Part shown: positions 1 through 6,882 of the stretch, in pieces
Position numbering within the stretch: position 1 is the first letter of the stretch
How the letters are laid out: each line of letters starts with the position of its first letter
DNA from: Alphaproteobacteria bacterium UBA6149
GTDB taxonomy: Bacteria > Pseudomonadota > Alphaproteobacteria > Rickettsiales > UBA998
Direction of reading: 5' to 3'
DNA length: 20,478 bases
NCBI GenBank assembly: GCA_002423155.1
Contig: DIUV01000025.1
Span: forward strand, 5,006-25,483
Notes under the pieces: generated by a model
What the model saw: the letters and a program-made list of their open reading frames with translations, nothing else
Databases searched by the model: none
Told to the model about the DNA's origin: nothing
Program-made: the position numbers and the translations under genes

Positions 1-31
1 AGGTTGTGCTCTACCCCTGAGCTACACCCGC
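1..31 (-). tRNA. tRNA-Gly, 5' part only (cut by window edge)
   Basis: The reverse complement starts GCGGGTGTAGCTCAGGGG and continues through the D-arm (GCTC...GAGC) into the anticodon stem (ACAACCT). The GCGGGTGTAGCTCA start is typical of bacterial tRNA-Gly, especially the GCC isoacceptor of alphaproteobacteria. The anticodon, T-arm and acceptor 3' end lie outside the window, so the amino acid identity is inferred from the 5' half only. Confidence 0.8.
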
Positions 32-48
32 TCGCGATGTAAAAATGA

Positions 49-67
49 AGGTTGCTAAAACCAACCT
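49..67 (-). terminator. terminator-like hairpin between lysK and tRNA-Gly
   Basis: On the minus strand AGGTTG and CAACCT form a 6-bp stem with a 7-base loop, followed by the T-rich run TCATTTTT. It could end lysK transcripts. It lies downstream of the putative tRNA promoter at 84-111, so it would also sit inside the tRNA leader. The stem is short and the T-run is interrupted, so a processed-leader hairpin is equally possible. Confidence 0.35.
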
Positions 68-83
68 CATTGGGTGAGGCGAG

Positions 84-111
84 ATAATAGCAACGCGGAT
101 TATTTTGACAA
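84..111 (-). promoter_or_regulatory. putative sigma70-type promoter for tRNA-Gly
   Basis: The minus strand reads TTGTCA (-35, 106-111), a 16-bp spacer, then TATTAT (-10, 84-89). Both boxes are close to consensus. The predicted transcript would begin near position 77 and reach the tRNA 5' end after about 45 bases. Confidence 0.45.
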
Positions 112-153
112 GTGTTTTATTTGCAAAAATGCATTTTTATTTCTCAGATATTC

Positions 154-1716
154 TTACAAACTACCTGCCAAAGCCTTTCCAATCAATGCACTGCTTTCCT
201 TCGTACCATAAAGTGCCACAAACGAGCCCATACGTGGTCCTTGAGTCTGCCCTAACAACACTTCATACATACAAGAAAACCAATCTTTCATGGGTTCAAA
301 CTCATGCTCGCGCCCAATGCGATAAATTTCATTCTGCACTAAATCTGCGTCGGGCACTTCTTCCATATTTTGCAAAATATTTTGTAATTCGCTCAAAGCG
401 GCGCGCTCTTTTTCGCTCGGCGCACGATAAGATTTAGTCGGTTTTACAAAATCATGATAATATTTAACCGCATAACCCACCAGACCATCTAAGAACGGGC
501 AAGTAGCTGGGGTTGCTCCGGATTCTTTGGCATAACGGCTGATAAAGCCCCATAAAACTGCTTTATCTTCCGCGTTACAAGCAGCGGCTAAGTTCAACAA
601 TAAAGCAAAACTTATATTTAGTTCTGGCTTCGGCGGATTACCTTTATGAATATGCCAAACCGGGTTTTCTATTTGTTTTTCAGGCTCTTCGCCCTGATAT
701 TTTTCCAAGAAAATCAAATAATCATCCACCTGACGAGGAATTACATCAAAATATAATTTCTTAGCTTTGCGCGGCGATTGGAACATATATAAAGACAGGC
801 TTTCCTGTGGTGCATAAGTTAACCATTCATCAATAGTTATGCCATTCCCTTTGGATTTAGAAATTTTTTGACCCTTCTCATCCAAAAACAACTCATACAT
901 ATATTGCTCAGGCGGATTGCCGTTCGCAATGCGGCAAATTGCACTATATAATTCGGCAGATGCTAAATGGTCTTTGCCATACATTTCATAATCCACCCCC
1001 AAAGCCGCCCAGCGCATGCCCATATCTGGTTTCCATTGTAATTTACAATTTCCGCCAGTGACCAGCACTTCTTCTTTTGAACCATCTTCTTCTTCGTAAA
1101 TAATCGTGCCTTTTTTCGGATTAGTCTCCAAAACTTTTGCCAATAAAACCTTACCAGAACGCGGAGAAATAGGCAAAAACGGGCTATAAGTCTGCTGACG
1201 TTCATCGCCCAAAGTTGGCAACATCACTTTCATCACTTGGTCGTAGCGCTCTAATAATAACAACAAGCTTTCGTCAAATTCACCAGATTTATAAGTTTCA
1301 CTCGAGCTTTTGAATTCATAATCAAAACCAAAATTATCCAAAAACGCTCGCAAACGCCCATTCATGTGCGCCCCAAAGCTTGCCGTAGTTCCGAATGGAT
1401 CAGGAATAGCACTCAAGGGTTTGCCTAAATTTTCTACCAACATCTCTTGCTGGGGCAAATTATCTGGCACTTTGCGCAGACCATCTAAATCATCCGAAAA
1501 ACAAATCAATTTAGTGGGAATATCGCTCATTTTTTCAAAAGCATGCCGCACCATAGAAGTCCGCGCCACCTCGCCAAAGGTACCAATATGCGGCAAACCC
1601 GAAGGCCCATAGCCTGTTTCAAACAGCACATAGCCCTTCGCAGGCGGCGCTTTCGCATAACGCTGCACTAATTTTTCTGCCTCTTGAAATGTCCAAGCTT
1701 TGCCGTCTTTTATCAT
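154..1716 (-). CDS. lysK: lysyl-tRNA synthetase, class I
   Basis: This enzyme charges tRNA-Lys with lysine in the cytoplasm. The 520-residue product has the class I Rossmann signature: a HIGH-type motif PHIG at residues 42-45 (within GPSGLPHIG) and a KMSKS-type motif KISKS at 284-288. The class I LysRS fold is the archaeal type, which replaces the class II LysS in most alphaproteobacteria. Length is normal for the family. The ATG start is supported by AAGGAAG about 9 bases upstream. The gene follows folE by 24 bp on the same strand, so the two are probably cotranscribed, although a TATAAT-like hexamer just upstream of the ribosome site leaves room for an internal promoter. The chain is intact to its TAA stop. 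Confidence 0.96.
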   Translation of the reverse strand: MIKDGKAWTFQEAEKLVQRYAKAPPAKGYVLFETGYGPSGLPHIGTFGEVARTSMVRHAFEKMSDIPTKLICFSDDLDGLRKVPDNLPQQEMLVENLGKPLSAIPDPFGTTASFGAHMNGRLRAFLDNFGFDYEFKSSSETYKSGEFDESLLLLLERYDQVMKVMLPTLGDERQQTYSPFLPISPRSGKVLLAKVLETNPKKGTIIYEEEDGSKEEVLVTGGNCKLQWKPDMGMRWAALGVDYEMYGKDHLASAELYSAICRIANGNPPEQYMYELFLDEKGQKISKSKGNGITIDEWLTYAPQESLSLYMFQSPRKAKKLYFDVIPRQVDDYLIFLEKYQGEEPEKQIENPVWHIHKGNPPKPELNISFALLLNLAAACNAEDKAVLWGFISRYAKESGATPATCPFLDGLVGYAVKYYHDFVKPTKSYRAPSEKERAALSELQNILQNMEEVPDADLVQNEIYRIGREHEFEPMKDWFSCMYEVLLGQTQGPRMGSFVALYGTKESSALIGKALAGSL

Positions 1717-1740
1717 TTTGTTTTTCTTCCTTATTATATC

Positions 1741-2337
1741 CTAAAGCGACAAACGCCCAACTGATGAAGAAGCCACCAAATTCATAAATTCCTGCCGCGT
1801 GCGAGGGTCCGATTTAAAAATCCCCAATAAACGGCTAGTAATAGTAGTAGTTTCCGTCTTATGAACTCCGCGCATAGTCATGCATTGGTGCGCCGCATCA
1901 ATTACTACCGCAACGCCTTTGGGTTGCAGAACTTCTTGAATGGTATCGGCAATTTGCGCGGTCATAGTTTCTTGCGTTTGCAAACGCTTAGCAAAAACAT
2001 CCACCAAACGGGCAATTTTGCTGATGCCCACCACGCGCTTATCCGGAATATAAGCAATATGCGCCACGCCAATAATTGGCGCAATATGGTGTTCGCAGTG
2101 TGATTCTAAGCGCATGTTTTTTAACAACACCATCTCATCATAACCTTCCACTTCTTCAAAAGTACGTGACAATATTGTCTTGGGTGATTCGCCATAACCC
2201 ACAAAAAATTCTTCATAAGCTTCGGTAACGCGGCGCGGCGTATCTAACAATCCTTCACGCGTTACATCATCGCCTGCCCAGGAGATTAGGGTTCTTACTG
2301 CTTCTTCAGCTTGTTCACGAGTTGGTCTTTTAGACAT
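1741..2337 (-). CDS. folE: GTP cyclohydrolase I (type IA)
   Basis: It converts GTP to 7,8-dihydroneopterin triphosphate, the first step toward folate and also toward queuosine precursors. The 198-residue protein shows the zinc site of type IA enzymes: C81 and H84 in SHCEHH and C152 in HQCMTMRGV, matching E. coli Cys110, His113 and Cys181. An upstream extension of the reading frame to 2517 exists, but it would run across the start of the divergent hisI and carries no family sequence. I therefore chose the ATG at 2337, which gives the usual N-terminus (MSKRPTREQAEEAVRTL) and has GGAG 10 bases upstream. It heads the folE-lysK operon and is divergent from hisI with an 88-bp gap. Confidence 0.96.
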   Translation of the reverse strand: MSKRPTREQAEEAVRTLISWAGDDVTREGLLDTPRRVTEAYEEFFVGYGESPKTILSRTFEEVEGYDEMVLLKNMRLESHCEHHIAPIIGVAHIAYIPDKRVVGISKIARLVDVFAKRLQTQETMTAQIADTIQEVLQPKGVAVVIDAAHQCMTMRGVHKTETTTITSRLLGIFKSDPRTRQEFMNLVASSSVGRLSL

Positions 2338-2351
2338 TTTTAGAAAACTCC

Positions 2352-2380
2352 GTATTATTTTTATTGCAAGATACATGCAA
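2352..2380 (-). promoter_or_regulatory. possible folE promoter (conflicts with SD)
   Basis: The minus strand has TTGCAT (2375-2380), a 17-bp spacer and TAATAC (2352-2357), a fair sigma70 match. The predicted start, near 2345, falls downstream of the GGAG at 2348-2351, so transcripts from it would lack the Shine-Dalgarno sequence and be nearly leaderless. Either the match is accidental or the true promoter lies further up, toward hisI. Confidence 0.3.
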
Positions 2381-2425
2381 ATAGCAGAAAATATAACGCT
2401 TAATCTACTAAAATAATCAGATTTT

Positions 2426-2788
2426 ATGATCAACCAACTAATAAAAACCCTAAAATTTAACGAAGCAGGTCTAATCCCCGCTATCGCACAGGATGCAACC
2501 AGCAAAGATGTGCTCATGCTCGCTTGGATGAACCAACAAGCATTGCAAAAAACCCTGGAAACTGGGCAAGTTTATTATTATTCCCGTTCACGGCAAGCTT
2601 TATGGCGCAAGGGCGAGTCTTCAGGGCATACACAGGAATTAGTGGAACTGCGTTACGATTGCGATGCCGACGCTATTTTATTGTTAATCAAACAAATTGG
2701 TCCTGCTTGCCACACAAATCGACCAAATTGTTTTTTTAATGCCTTGAGAGATGGAAAAAATTTAATTATAGATAATCCTATCGCGTAA
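2426..2788 (+). CDS. hisI: phosphoribosyl-AMP cyclohydrolase
   Basis: It opens the adenine ring of phosphoribosyl-AMP, the third step of histidine synthesis; it is a zinc enzyme of the cytoplasm. The 120-residue product carries the family signatures VLMLAWMN, YYYSRSRQALWRKGESSGH and the metal-binding CDCDAD...CHT....CF block. The HisE (pyrophosphohydrolase) domain fused in some bacteria is absent, as is usual in alphaproteobacteria. No clear Shine-Dalgarno sequence precedes the ATG (the upstream bases are AATCAGATTTT). It lies back to back with folE, an arrangement common in alphaproteobacteria, and 27 bp before metE. No other histidine gene is in the window. Confidence 0.95.
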   Translation: MINQLIKTLKFNEAGLIPAIAQDATSKDVLMLAWMNQQALQKTLETGQVYYYSRSRQALWRKGESSGHTQELVELRYDCDADAILLLIKQIGPACHTNRPNCFFNALRDGKNLIIDNPIA

Positions 2789-2815
2789 GTTTAAACATAA
2801 ATTGAGGTAAGAAAA

Positions 2816-5119
2816 ATGGCAATAGCTGCAAATCTTGGTTTCCCCCGTATTGGCGCAAACCGTGAATTAAAAAAATCCGTAGAGTCTTTCTGGAAAGGCG
2901 ATATTGACGCCGCGACTTTGCAAAAAAACGCCGCTGATTTACGTGCCAAACATTGGAGAATGCAGCAAATGGCAGGGATTGAGCATATCCCGTCTAACGA
3001 TTTTTCTTTTTATGACCAAGTGTTAGATACTATTGCCATGGTGGGCGCGGTGCCAACTCGTTATCAACATGCGAGCGGCAATGTCAGCCTAGACACTTAC
3101 TTTTCTATGGCGCGTGGTTGCCAAAAATCTGGCGTGGACGTAACCGCGATGGAAATGACCAAATGGTTCGATACTAACTATCACTATATCGTACCAGAAT
3201 TCACTAAAGATACTAATTTTGCGCTTTCTTCTAGCAAAGCAGTAGATGAGTTCAAAGAAGCAAAAGCTTTGGGCATTACTACTCGCCCAGTTTTATTAGG
3301 TCCACTTAGTTTCCTATATTTAGGCAAAAAACGTGATGAATCAGTAAAATACGAAGATTTACAAGCGAAATTACTGCCCGTTTATGTACAAGTGCTCAAA
3401 GAATTAGAAGCCGCCGGCGCAAGCTGGGTGCAGATTGATGAGCCCTGCTTAGTAATGGATATTTGCGATGGAATGCGCGAAGGCATGAAGGCAGCTTATG
3501 CGGAATTAGGCAAAGCCACTGGTTTAAAAATCATGCTTGCTACTTATTTCGGCGAATTGCGCGATAATTTGGCGACAGCTACTAGTCTACCTGTAGCAGG
3601 TTTGCATGTGGATTTAGTGCGCGGTGTTGCGCAGTTGGATGAAGTTTTAAAATCATTGCCCAAAGAAAAAACGCTTTCTCTCGGCGTGATTGATGGACGT
3701 AACATCTGGAAAACTAATTTAAACAAAGCTTTTGCTTTAGTAGAAAAAGCGGTACAAGCACGCGGTGCGGAGAACATCCAAATCGCTGGTAGCTGTTCAT
3801 TATTGCACAGCCCCGTAGATTTAGACGCGGAAATTAAATTAGACGCAGAACTAAAAAGCTGGTTAGCTTTCGCAAAACAAAAATTGCAAGAAATCAGCTT
3901 GCTTGCTGGTGCAGCTAATGGCAAAAAAGACGAAACCGCTTTCACTGCAAATGCGGCGGCGATGGCTGCGCGAGCTTCTTCTGCGCGCATTCACAATAAA
4001 ACCGTAAAAGACCGGGTAGCAGCGCGCACCGAAGCAATGGCGAATCGTCATTCTCCTTATGCAGATCGTGCAAAAGTACAACGCCCAATCTTAAACTTGC
4101 CACTATTACCAACCACTACTATTGGTTCGTTCCCACAAACCAAAGAAGTGCGTGAAGCGCGGGCAAATTTCAAAAACGGTTCTTTGAAAACTGCTGAATA
4201 TGAAACTTTCTTAGAACAAGAAACTGTACGTTGCATCCGTATCCAAGAAGAAATGGATATTGACGTTTTGGTACATGGCGAGTTTGAACGCAATGACATG
4301 GTGGAATATTTTGGTGAGCAATTACAAGGCTTTGCCTTCTCCCAAAATGGCTGGGTGCAGTCTTATGGCTCACGTTGCGTTAAACCACCCGTAATTTTTG
4401 GTGATGTTTCGCGCCCCGTGCCGATGACGGTTCGCTGGAGCACTTTTGCGCAAAGCAATACCAAAAAAGTTATGAAGGGCATGTTGACCGGACCAGTAAC
4501 TATTTTGCAATGGTCTTTCGTGCGTGATGATCAACCAGAATCCGAAACCTGTCGCCAGATTGCTTTTGCAATTCGCGATGAAGTATTAGATTTGGAAAGC
4601 AATAACATCAAAATCATTCAAATTGACGAAGCGGCATTGCGCGAAGGTTTGCCGTTACGCAAAGCAGATTGGCAGTCTTATTTGGATTGGGCAGTGGAAT
4701 CTTTCCGCATCACTGCCTCTGGTGTGAAAGACACTACGCAAATTCATACCCACATGTGCTATTCGGAGTTTAACGATATTATTGCCGCGGTTGCCAAAAT
4801 GGATGCGGATGTAATTTCTATCGAAACCTCTCGCTCGGCGATGGAGTTGTTAGATGCTTTCGTTGCCTTTAAATATCCGAATGAAATTGGACCGGGAGTT
4901 TATGACATCCACTCTCCACGCGTACCTACGCAGACGGAAATGGAAAGCTTACTTAACAAAGCGTTAGAAGTTCTCCGCCCCGACCAAGTATGGGTAAACC
5001 CAGATTGTGGTTTGAAAACTCGTGGTTGGGCAGAAGTAAACCCAGCATTGAATGCGATGGTGGCTGCGGCAAAAGCTGTACGCGCTAAATTACAGCTTTC
5101 TGAGAAGGCTTCAGCTTAG
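2816..5119 (+). CDS. metE: cobalamin-independent methionine synthase
   Basis: It transfers the methyl group of 5-methyltetrahydropteroyl-triglutamate to homocysteine, the last step of methionine synthesis, without vitamin B12. The 767-residue protein is full length. The N-terminal domain (LGFPRIGANRELKKSVESFW) and the C-terminal catalytic half are both present. The zinc ligands are visible in HTHMCYSEF (His and Cys) and in NPDCGLKTRGW (Cys). The ATG start has GAGG 8 bases upstream. The 27-bp gap after hisI implies cotranscription and leaves no room for a cobalamin or SAM riboswitch directly upstream; any such control would have to act before hisI. Translation ends 21 bp before a strong terminator. 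Confidence 0.97.
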   Translation: MAIAANLGFPRIGANRELKKSVESFWKGDIDAATLQKNAADLRAKHWRMQQMAGIEHIPSNDFSFYDQVLDTIAMVGAVPTRYQHASGNVSLDTYFSMARGCQKSGVDVTAMEMTKWFDTNYHYIVPEFTKDTNFALSSSKAVDEFKEAKALGITTRPVLLGPLSFLYLGKKRDESVKYEDLQAKLLPVYVQVLKELEAAGASWVQIDEPCLVMDICDGMREGMKAAYAELGKATGLKIMLATYFGELRDNLATATSLPVAGLHVDLVRGVAQLDEVLKSLPKEKTLSLGVIDGRNIWKTNLNKAFALVEKAVQARGAENIQIAGSCSLLHSPVDLDAEIKLDAELKSWLAFAKQKLQEISLLAGAANGKKDETAFTANAAAMAARASSARIHNKTVKDRVAARTEAMANRHSPYADRAKVQRPILNLPLLPTTTIGSFPQTKEVREARANFKNGSLKTAEYETFLEQETVRCIRIQEEMDIDVLVHGEFERNDMVEYFGEQLQGFAFSQNGWVQSYGSRCVKPPVIFGDVSRPVPMTVRWSTFAQSNTKKVMKGMLTGPVTILQWSFVRDDQPESETCRQIAFAIRDEVLDLESNNIKIIQIDEAALREGLPLRKADWQSYLDWAVESFRITASGVKDTTQIHTHMCYSEFNDIIAAVAKMDADVISIETSRSAMELLDAFVAFKYPNEIGPGVYDIHSPRVPTQTEMESLLNKALEVLRPDQVWVNPDCGLKTRGWAEVNPALNAMVAAAKAVRAKLQLSEKASA

Positions 5120-5140
5120 GTTCTTAGACTAAACAAAAAA

Positions 5141-5165
5141 AGCCCACTCAATGTATGAGTGGGCT
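5141..5165 (+). terminator. metE terminator, bidirectional in form
   Basis: A perfect 10-bp stem, AGCCCACTCA / TGAGTGGGCT, closes a 5-base loop. A-runs precede it (5135-5140) and T-runs follow (5166-5171), so it can act on both strands. It ends the hisI-metE transcript and probably once ended the convergent alkaline phosphatase transcript as well, before a repeat element inserted between them. Confidence 0.9.
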
Positions 5166-5206
5166 TTTTTTGTTATATAGCAATTTTCTTTCTCTACACG
5201 ACAGTA

Positions 5207-5351
5207 TAGCAAATCCCCTTTATTTTTGCATAAAAATACTTGATTTGCTATACAGGCTTGCGACTGCAAGCTCGCCGCCCATGCGGCGTGAGCCTTAGTG
5301 GCGTCTGAACGCCCTTTATTTTTGCAAAGCAAAAATAAAGGGGATACACTA
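5207..5351. mobile_element. 145-bp nested MITE inserted at TA
   Basis: Its terminal inverted repeats are 23 bp with three mismatches; 17 of these bases are perfect (ATCCCCTTTATTTTTGC at 5213-5229 against GCAAAAATAAAGGGGAT at 5329-5345). TA flanks both ends (5205-5206, 5352-5353). Removing the element and one TA restores CGACAGTATTATTAA, which is exactly what the right end of copy 2 reads (reverse complement of 14537-14551). The interior is packed with hairpins: GCTTGC/GCAAGC (5256-5271), GCCGC/GCGGC (5275-5288), GGCG/CGCC (5300-5313), and a 14-bp stem with AAA loop (5312-5342). TA duplication is typical of IS630/Tc1-mariner-type elements; the mobilising transposase is not in the window. Confidence 0.75.
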
Positions 5352-5399
5352 TATTATTAATATTGTTAAGTTGTTGAACTTTATTCTAGAATAATCCAC

Positions 5400-5621
5400 T
5401 CCATCGTCATTCCCGTGCAGGCACACTACTGTCCAAGGAAACTTTTAATCCCCACAAATTCGGGAGAACTCCCTCTCCCAGAGGGAGAGGGGGCCGTCCG
5501 CGTTTCATTTTTAAGTCCTGTTTACACAAATACATCATAAACTATTGGTATTCTTGGTGTAAATATAACAGCAGCTTATTTTCATTGGACAGTAGTGCGT
5601 GCAGACGGGAATGACGATGGA
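5400..5621. repeat. core inverted repeat with 37-bp arms, copy 1
   Basis: The left arm (5400-5436) and right arm (5585-5621, inverted) share TCCATCGTCATTCCCG at the outside and CACTACTGTCCAA at the inside. The 8 bases between differ, largely because a TGCAGA hexamer is flipped to TCTGCA. Between the arms is a 9-bp hairpin, CCCTCTCCC/GGGAGAGGG (5471-5491). A 24-base stretch at 5439-5462 recurs exactly at 20455-20478. A further TTTACAC/GTGTAAA pair lies at 5521-5563. No gene is evident in this interval. Confidence 0.8.
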
Positions 5622-5682
5622 GGTTGTTGAAATATAAGAAATATTTTATTATTAATAGTGCTGTCGTGTAGGGTGCAATTTT

Positions 5683-6864
5683 CTAGTCATTAATAACTTG
5701 CTCACGCAAAAGCTGATAAATTTGTGTATTATCAACCAATAATGGTAATTTATGGGTGCTTCTGGCGAGAATTCCGCCTGCATAATCTTCTTTTCCTGCG
5801 GTAACTAAGCTAAAATTTACTATGTCACCAACTGAATTTTTGTAATTATATAAAGTTTTAACCCCTTTTTTTTCCGAACGAACCTGCATTCCTCCTGCGT
5901 CACTATCGGAAAGAGTTATTAGCATTAAATCAGAATTATTTTTATTCTTAAAATCAAGAATAACTCCCAAAGCATTATCGGCACGTTGCAATGCTTCTAT
6001 CACTGCATCAGGATTACCTACATTAGCAAAATTATCGGTTGCTTCTTCCTCTGCAATCATAAGAAAATCATGCCCTTTTACTATTTCCAACGAATTTTCA
6101 ATCATTCGCGCTATAGTGGGAGCAGTTGCAGAATAACGAGGAAGATTTTTTTGCTTAAGTTCTAGTTCGGGTAAGTCATTAAAACTATGATTGCTGGCAA
6201 AAACTCCCAATAATTTTTGAGGTTTTTGTTGGGCTGCCCTAGCTAACTCTTCACTATTATAAACCACAATATAACCAGCTTTTTGTGCTTCTGTTATAAG
6301 ATTTTTATGGTCTTTACGTTTACCATTTCCATGTCTGCCCATAACACCTTCTGGCAACATATGTTGCTCACCACCAGAAAGTATAATATCCACCCCACTT
6401 TTTAAAACCTGTTCGGTAATATTATCAAAATCAGAACGTTGCTCAACACTAGCAACAAAAGCTCCTGTACCCGGCTCGGTTATATTACCTGAGTTAATTA
6501 ATATAGTTTTGATATTTTTGCTAATTGCTTCTTGCAATATGCTACCTGCGAATCCTGAAGCTGATTTAATGGGTTTTTTATCAATCAAGCCATAACTATC
6601 AGTTTTCGCTTGCACGCCATAAGCGTGAGTAGTCGCCGCTCCATTGGAGGTAGCCGCAGCGGCATCTTGCATAGAACCAACATAAACCCCAAGATTATTT
6701 AGCCTATCCCAATTTATATTACCTTTTGGACCAACAGTTGCATAACGCAAAGCTTGCCAGCCACTAACTCCCACTCCATCAGGATGAAAAAACACCGCAG
6801 ACCCTGCCATCGCTGGGCTAACTAACATGCTAATTAACAAACAAGAAAAACCTAAAATTTTCAT
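5683..6864 (-). CDS. alkaline phosphatase family protein, secreted, with altered metal ligands
   Basis: The 393-residue protein begins with a signal peptide (hydrophobic core LGFSCLLISMLV, likely cleavage after AMA at residue 20), so it should act outside the cytoplasmic membrane. It belongs to the PhoA-type alkaline phosphatase family: HPDG with D29, an active-site segment ATSNGAATTHAYG with probable nucleophile S73, PGTGAFVASVEQR with R143 (as E. coli Arg166), EEEATDNFAN (E272-274, D277), TLSDSDAGGM (D320) and STH (H371). By eye, two usual zinc histidines are replaced: N281 stands where E. coli has His331, and S321 where it has His370. The Asp before the nucleophile is Thr. It may therefore be a distinct subfamily or have altered activity. 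AGGAG lies 7 bases before the ATG. It follows the upstream gene by 18 bp, as the last gene of that operon. Confidence 0.85.
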   Translation of the reverse strand: MKILGFSCLLISMLVSPAMAGSAVFFHPDGVGVSGWQALRYATVGPKGNINWDRLNNLGVYVGSMQDAAAATSNGAATTHAYGVQAKTDSYGLIDKKPIKSASGFAGSILQEAISKNIKTILINSGNITEPGTGAFVASVEQRSDFDNITEQVLKSGVDIILSGGEQHMLPEGVMGRHGNGKRKDHKNLITEAQKAGYIVVYNSEELARAAQQKPQKLLGVFASNHSFNDLPELELKQKNLPRYSATAPTIARMIENSLEIVKGHDFLMIAEEEATDNFANVGNPDAVIEALQRADNALGVILDFKNKNNSDLMLITLSDSDAGGMQVRSEKKGVKTLYNYKNSVGDIVNFSLVTAGKEDYAGGILARSTHKLPLLVDNTQIYQLLREQVIND

Positions 6865-6882
6865 TAAACATCTCCTAATTAC

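Larger units (their letters stand above)
5194..5671. mobile_element. MITE-like element, copy 1 (carries a nested insertion)
   Basis: The element is bounded by the inverted ends CTACACGACAG (5194-5204) and CTGTCGTGTAG (5661-5671). The 10-bp direct repeat GCAATTTTCT lies just outside each end (5180-5189 and 5675-5684), which is what a target-site duplication would leave. Without the nested 145-bp insert and its TA duplicate it would be 331 bp, close to the 312 bp of copy 2 at 14245-14556. No open reading frame inside resembles a transposase, so it would have to move with help from elsewhere. The right direct repeat overlaps the alkaline phosphatase stop codon. The family is unknown to me. Confidence 0.75.

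Noticed and set aside
125..138. Perfect palindrome AAAAATGCATTTTT just after lysK
   Set aside because: It has no loop and no GC stem, so it is not a credible terminator; such A/T palindromes are expected in DNA of this composition.
105..437. 110-codon plus-strand frame opposite the lysK 3' end
   Set aside because: It is antisense to a well-supported gene, has no ribosome site, and its sequence is what the lysK codons impose.
2338..2517. 60-codon upstream extension of folE
   Set aside because: It crosses the start of divergent hisI, has no family similarity, and an ATG with GGAG is present at the family's usual N-terminus.
5129..5332. A 67-codon open frame on the minus strand with a repeated LCKNKG peptide
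   Set aside because: It lies entirely in the terminator and nested repeat element; the peptide repeat comes from the terminal inverted repeats, not from a gene.
5204..5345. Closely spaced hairpins resembling a CRISPR or integron-type array
   Set aside because: The hairpins differ from one another and there are no regularly spaced direct repeats with unique spacers; the structure is explained by a single inserted element.
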